This document shows, in pieces, positions 61,346 to 64,000 of a stretch of 64,000 bases of DNA (the stretch's first letter is position 1; every line of letters starts with the position of its first letter). Source of the stretch: CAUZIZ01 sp965218775. GTDB taxonomy: Bacteria; Acidobacteriota; UBA6911; RPQK01; JAJDTT01. Under the pieces are notes generated by a model. That model was not told the origin of the DNA. It did no database searches and saw only the letters and a list, made by a program, of their open reading frames with translations. Location: positions 1,116,001-1,180,000 of the forward strand of contig CBDCLS010000006.1 in assembly GCA_965218775.1 (NCBI GenBank). Direction: 5' to 3'. Both the position numbers and the translations under genes were made by a program.

Positions 61346-62647
61346 TCACATCCGCGGCACCATCTGGCCCGTGGCCGCCAAGCGTTCCAGCAACTCGGTG
61401 CCCAGGCTTGGACCGTCGAATCGGTCGAGCTCGGACTGCAGCACCTTCGCGCGTTCTCGGTAGCGGGATCCGTTGAGCACAGTCGTTATCGCGTTCTGGA
61501 TCTTTTCGGGCGTAGGTCGCTTCGATTTGAGGTTGATGCCGACTCCGGCCCACTCGACGCGGGCAGACGTTTCGGTTTTGTCCTCGGTCGTGCCTGAGAC
61601 GACCAGCGGGACGCCGTGAGCCAACGCAAAGTGGATCCCACCATATCCGCCGTTGGTGATCAGTGCGTCCACGTGAGGCATCAGCGCACCGAACGGAACG
61701 AACGGCTCGACGCGTACGTTGGGGGAGACCTCACCGAGCTCCTCGACGGGCCGGTTGCCGGTCGTGGCCACGACGAGCACGTCCTGCTCCGCCAGCGCGG
61801 CAATCGTGGGTCGAAGCAGATCGTCGAAGTCGGTTGCGATGGTGCCTTGGGTGACGAGCACTGCCGGCCGGTCTTCCTGTAGCTCCGCCCACCAGCTCGG
61901 CGGCGCCCAATCGTCCGAGGCCGGAGGTAACAAGGCACCGATGAAATGAAGCTGCGGGGCCAGGTCGCTGCGCGGATATTCGAAACCGGGCACCGTCGGC
62001 TGCAAAACGAGTTGCGACATTCGGAACGGCATCTCGAACATCCCAGCATCGACGCGAGGCAGACCAAGGCGCGCACGCGCAGCGTGGAGATACGTGTTCG
62101 CTTCTCGAAGCGCGACGTCGAACGCGATCCAGTTGGCGAGACGGTTTCTCAACCGCCCGAGCGCCGTCGAGCTCGGGAAGAAACCGGGGCCAGGGGGAAA
62201 CACATCGCGGCTCGGTGCGAACAAGAAAACCGGATTCAGCACAGCCAGCGGCAGGCCCCGCCGTTCGGCGAAAAATTGGCCCGCAAACCCGGAAACGTCG
62301 TCCACTACGACGTCGATGGGAGCGTCGCCGACGATCGCACACAGGTCTTCGTATTGTTGGAGAGCCAGGTCGACCGTCAGGTTCTTGAGATCCCAGATCT
62401 CCTGCTTCAATCTGGGTCGCTCCGGACGATCGGGAAAGATTCTTTCGTGGTGCAGTCGTTCAAACTCGATGTCGGGCGCCGACCGAAACGGCTCGAACCG
62501 AGCACCGCTTCGCTCCACCGCCGAGCGGAATCGTGACGCGGTATAGACGGTCACCACGTGGCCACGCGCCACGACTCCTCGCGCTAATGTGAGCATCGGA
62601 CCGAGATGTCCCGCCGCCGGGACGGGTACGAACAGGAATCTAGTCAT
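61346..62647 (-). CDS. UDP-glycosyltransferase family (GT1) protein
   Basis: A 433-residue GT-B glycosyltransferase of the macrolide/erythromycin type. N-terminal: FVPVPAAGHLGPMLTLARGVVARGH, the acceptor domain start. Donor domain: VLVTQGTIATDF, VRVEPFVPFGALMPHVDALITNGGYGGIHFALAHGVPLVV, which is the MGT signature with NGGYG in place of HGGxG; then GTTEDKTETSARVEWAGVGINL. It would glycosylate a small molecule, often to detoxify or complete an antibiotic. The TetR gene ends 4 bp upstream of its start on the same strand, so the two form an operon. Confidence 0.9.
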   Translation of the reverse strand: MTRFLFVPVPAAGHLGPMLTLARGVVARGHVVTVYTASRFRSAVERSGARFEPFRSAPDIEFERLHHERIFPDRPERPRLKQEIWDLKNLTVDLALQQYEDLCAIVGDAPIDVVVDDVSGFAGQFFAERRGLPLAVLNPVFLFAPSRDVFPPGPGFFPSSTALGRLRNRLANWIAFDVALREANTYLHAARARLGLPRVDAGMFEMPFRMSQLVLQPTVPGFEYPRSDLAPQLHFIGALLPPASDDWAPPSWWAELQEDRPAVLVTQGTIATDFDDLLRPTIAALAEQDVLVVATTGNRPVEELGEVSPNVRVEPFVPFGALMPHVDALITNGGYGGIHFALAHGVPLVVSGTTEDKTETSARVEWAGVGINLKSKRPTPEKIQNAITTVLNGSRYRERAKVLQSELDRFDGPSLGTELLERLAATGQMVPRM

Positions 62648-62651
62648 CGGT

Positions 62652-63278
62652 TCAACTCCCGCTGGCAGCTCGCACGTTCGCGATGCCGAAGAGCACGACG
62701 TCGATCAGTTTGCCGACAAACTCACGTCGTCGTTCCGCATCGCGCATCGAGTAGCCCAAGACGCGCTCCATCAAGTCGGCGTCGACCGCCTGCGCACCAA
62801 GACGTTCGACCAGGGTCGAGCCGACGAGCTGAAGATCCACGCCCTCACGCACGTGGCCGGCCTTCTGACTCGCTTCGAGCAGTCTGACGAGCGCCGCGTC
62901 GAGCGCGATCATCGTGTCGCCAACCACGCCCTGGTAGGGGCCGTTTCGCCTCCCCTCTAGATACGCAACTTCGAGGCCGGGTGTGCGGACCCAAAACTCC
63001 AACGCGGTGTCGAGGAAAAAGAGCAAGCGCGTGCGAAGATCCTCGACGCTTGCGGCCGCGGTGGTCACGAGGCGACCGACGATGGCGTCCTGCTCGTCGG
63101 CAAAGCGCTTCAGCACGGCTACGTAGAGCTTCTCTTTGCTGCCGAAGTGGTAGTGGATCGCTTGGGCATTGACGCCCGCGGCCTTACAGATGTTGCGGAC
63201 CGACGCGCCCTCGAAGCCGGAAGCGGCGAAGGCGCGAGTCGCAGCATCAATCACCTTGTCGGCGGTGTCCGTGACCAT
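62652..63278 (-). CDS. TetR-family regulator
   Basis: A 208-residue TetR protein. Its helix-turn-helix is AATRAFAASGFEGASVRNICKAAGVNAQAIHYHFGSKEKLY, the canonical family N-terminus, followed by a ligand-binding helical domain. Its C-terminal part resembles CecR/YbiH-type regulators. It is the first gene of a two-gene operon with a glycosyltransferase, so an incoming xenobiotic or antibiotic would be a natural inducer. A near-perfect palindrome 33 bp upstream of the start is the likely operator. Confidence 0.93.
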   Translation of the reverse strand: MVTDTADKVIDAATRAFAASGFEGASVRNICKAAGVNAQAIHYHFGSKEKLYVAVLKRFADEQDAIVGRLVTTAAASVEDLRTRLLFFLDTALEFWVRTPGLEVAYLEGRRNGPYQGVVGDTMIALDAALVRLLEASQKAGHVREGVDLQLVGSTLVERLGAQAVDADLMERVLGYSMRDAERRREFVGKLIDVVLFGIANVRAASGS

Positions 63279-63768
63279 CGCCGCAAGCCTAAATCAGGAT
63301 TCTAACGATCGCAACAAAATTGTTGCATATGATTGAAAAAATGGGGCGATCGCAAGAACTCTCCTGTTCTCGTACCGTTTCCGGTCCCTCGATGGCGATC
63401 AAATCTGACGGCAGCTTCCGCCTAGAAGGGGTCAGTCAAACTCTCCCCTGAAATGTCCAAACGAACGACCGCTAACGGGCCCAAGAGCAGTCATTCCCCA
63501 CAGAGCAAGCGGACATGCGAGCACGAAAGGCTTGTGGCGGAAAAGAAATGGATCGGCTTTTCGAGAAACAAGGATAAGGCTGGCAGTTTCAAGCAAGCGA
63601 CCAGCTCCGCAGCAAACGACATTGGGAGTGTCAGCGGAAAAGGCAGATTGCATTCCGCCTATCCTTCCGATTTCTATATATGCCGCCCCTGAAGTGTCGT
63701 CCCCCGACGTTGCTTTGAACCGCCGAAAGTTCTAGGATCGAAGGAACTCTTCTCTCGGGGGAACATCG
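63279..63768. other. Spacer with operator and interspersed repeat
   Basis: It contains the TetR palindrome and one copy of the interspersed repeat (about 63366-63500). From 63500 to 63768 no gene, repeat or terminator is recognised. Confidence 0.45.
63311..63326. promoter_or_regulatory. Likely TetR operator
   Basis: gcaacaaaattgttgc has 7-bp inverted arms (gcaacaa / ttgttgc) around aa and lies 33 bp upstream of the TetR start codon. Size, symmetry and position fit an autoregulatory TetR site. Confidence 0.6.
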
Positions 63769-63843
63769 TGGTCGGCCAGACCGTCTCCCATTACAAGATT
63801 CTGGAGAAGCTCGGCGAAGGCGGGATGGGCGAGGTGTATCTCT
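63769..63843 (+). pseudogene. Kinase N-terminal remnant
   Basis: GTG 63769 starts VGQTVSHYKILEKLGEGGMG, then EVYL, as in the first 25 residues of the intact kinase at 52520-55201 (MIGQIISHYKITSKLGEGGM). After 63843 the frame diverges and no kinase sequence follows. In another frame the following DNA reads like a different protein to the window end. A deletion or rearrangement has cut the gene after its glycine loop. Confidence 0.7.
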
Positions 63844-64000
63844 TGGGCAAGACTGCCTGCCGACACTGCGAATCCACCTCCATCAGAACGAGAAACGGAA
63901 TCCGAACTGGATCTGCCGGGCGGTGGCCGCTTGCGTGACCCGGCCGGCGCTGCTGAAAGCCATAAACCCAGAGGGAGAGATTCATCTGGGAGCTGTTCAG

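Noticed and set aside
1..64000. CRISPR array, rRNA, tRNA or integrated prophage
   Set aside because: No regularly spaced direct repeats, no rRNA stretches, no tRNA cloverleaf that I could support, and no run of phage structural genes.

Overview
This is a gene-dense, GC-rich bacterial chromosome segment. There is no rRNA, tRNA, CRISPR array or phage block that I can see. A PknB-type Ser/Thr kinase with a C-terminal TolB/WD40-like propeller (plus debris of three or four more), CRTAC1-type and MopE-type secreted proteins, sulfatase and sialidase-fold proteins, and many lipoproteins suggest Acidobacteriota or a close relative. That assignment is inference from gene content, not from a marker gene.

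Layout. 1-10.9 kb: secreted beta-propeller/BNR-fold proteins (three, leftward), an amidohydrolase whose 3' end is fused to the zinc-binding tail of the ribosome GTPase RsgA, and a rightward sulfatase / sialidase-fold / mutarotase-like set. 11-15.3 kb: an exported kinase-like protein, a complete 1.47-kb IS4-like element with inverted ends, and an ankyrin-repeat lipoprotein. 15.7-16.7 kb: a protein made of five or six Myb/SANT-like repeats. 16.8-22.9 kb: gltBD (glutamate synthase), with a 270-bp MITE directly upstream. 23.4-30.9 kb: a LysR regulator divergent from a DapA/NanA-type lyase, then a flavin halogenase-like enzyme, an acyl-CoA dehydrogenase, an acyl carrier protein, an O-methyltransferase and an LpxL-like acyltransferase. 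Together these look like a small biosynthetic locus.

31.9-35.9 kb: a three-gene head-group operon (LicC-like nucleotidyltransferase, methyltransferase, CDP-alcohol phosphatidyltransferase) and an OPA-type MFS transporter. 36.8-41.6 kb: an RRM protein with a probable frameshift, groES-groEL with a clear terminator, and a SigA-type sigma factor. 42.0-49.2 kb: a tight seven-gene leftward operon coding for a GlmL/MutL-like ASKHA ATPase, a KOW/barrel-sandwich protein, a DUF6754-type membrane protein, three more membrane proteins and a small leader protein. No cobalamin mutase is nearby. It looks like one membrane machine of unknown function and is my best candidate for an undescribed system.

49.5-64 kb: another propeller protein, an unknown protein, the kinase, a MopE-like protein, an IS630 element, two secreted proteins, kinase and PIN-domain relics, and a TetR-glycosyltransferase pair with a likely operator.

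The intergenic DNA is rich in small mobile elements. There is a 139-bp MITE in three identical copies, two other MITE-like elements, an older interspersed repeat family into which the 139-bp MITE has jumped, and fragments of kinase, serine recombinase, CRTAC1, HDOD, PIN and propeller genes. The segment appears to have been reshaped repeatedly by small insertions and deletions.
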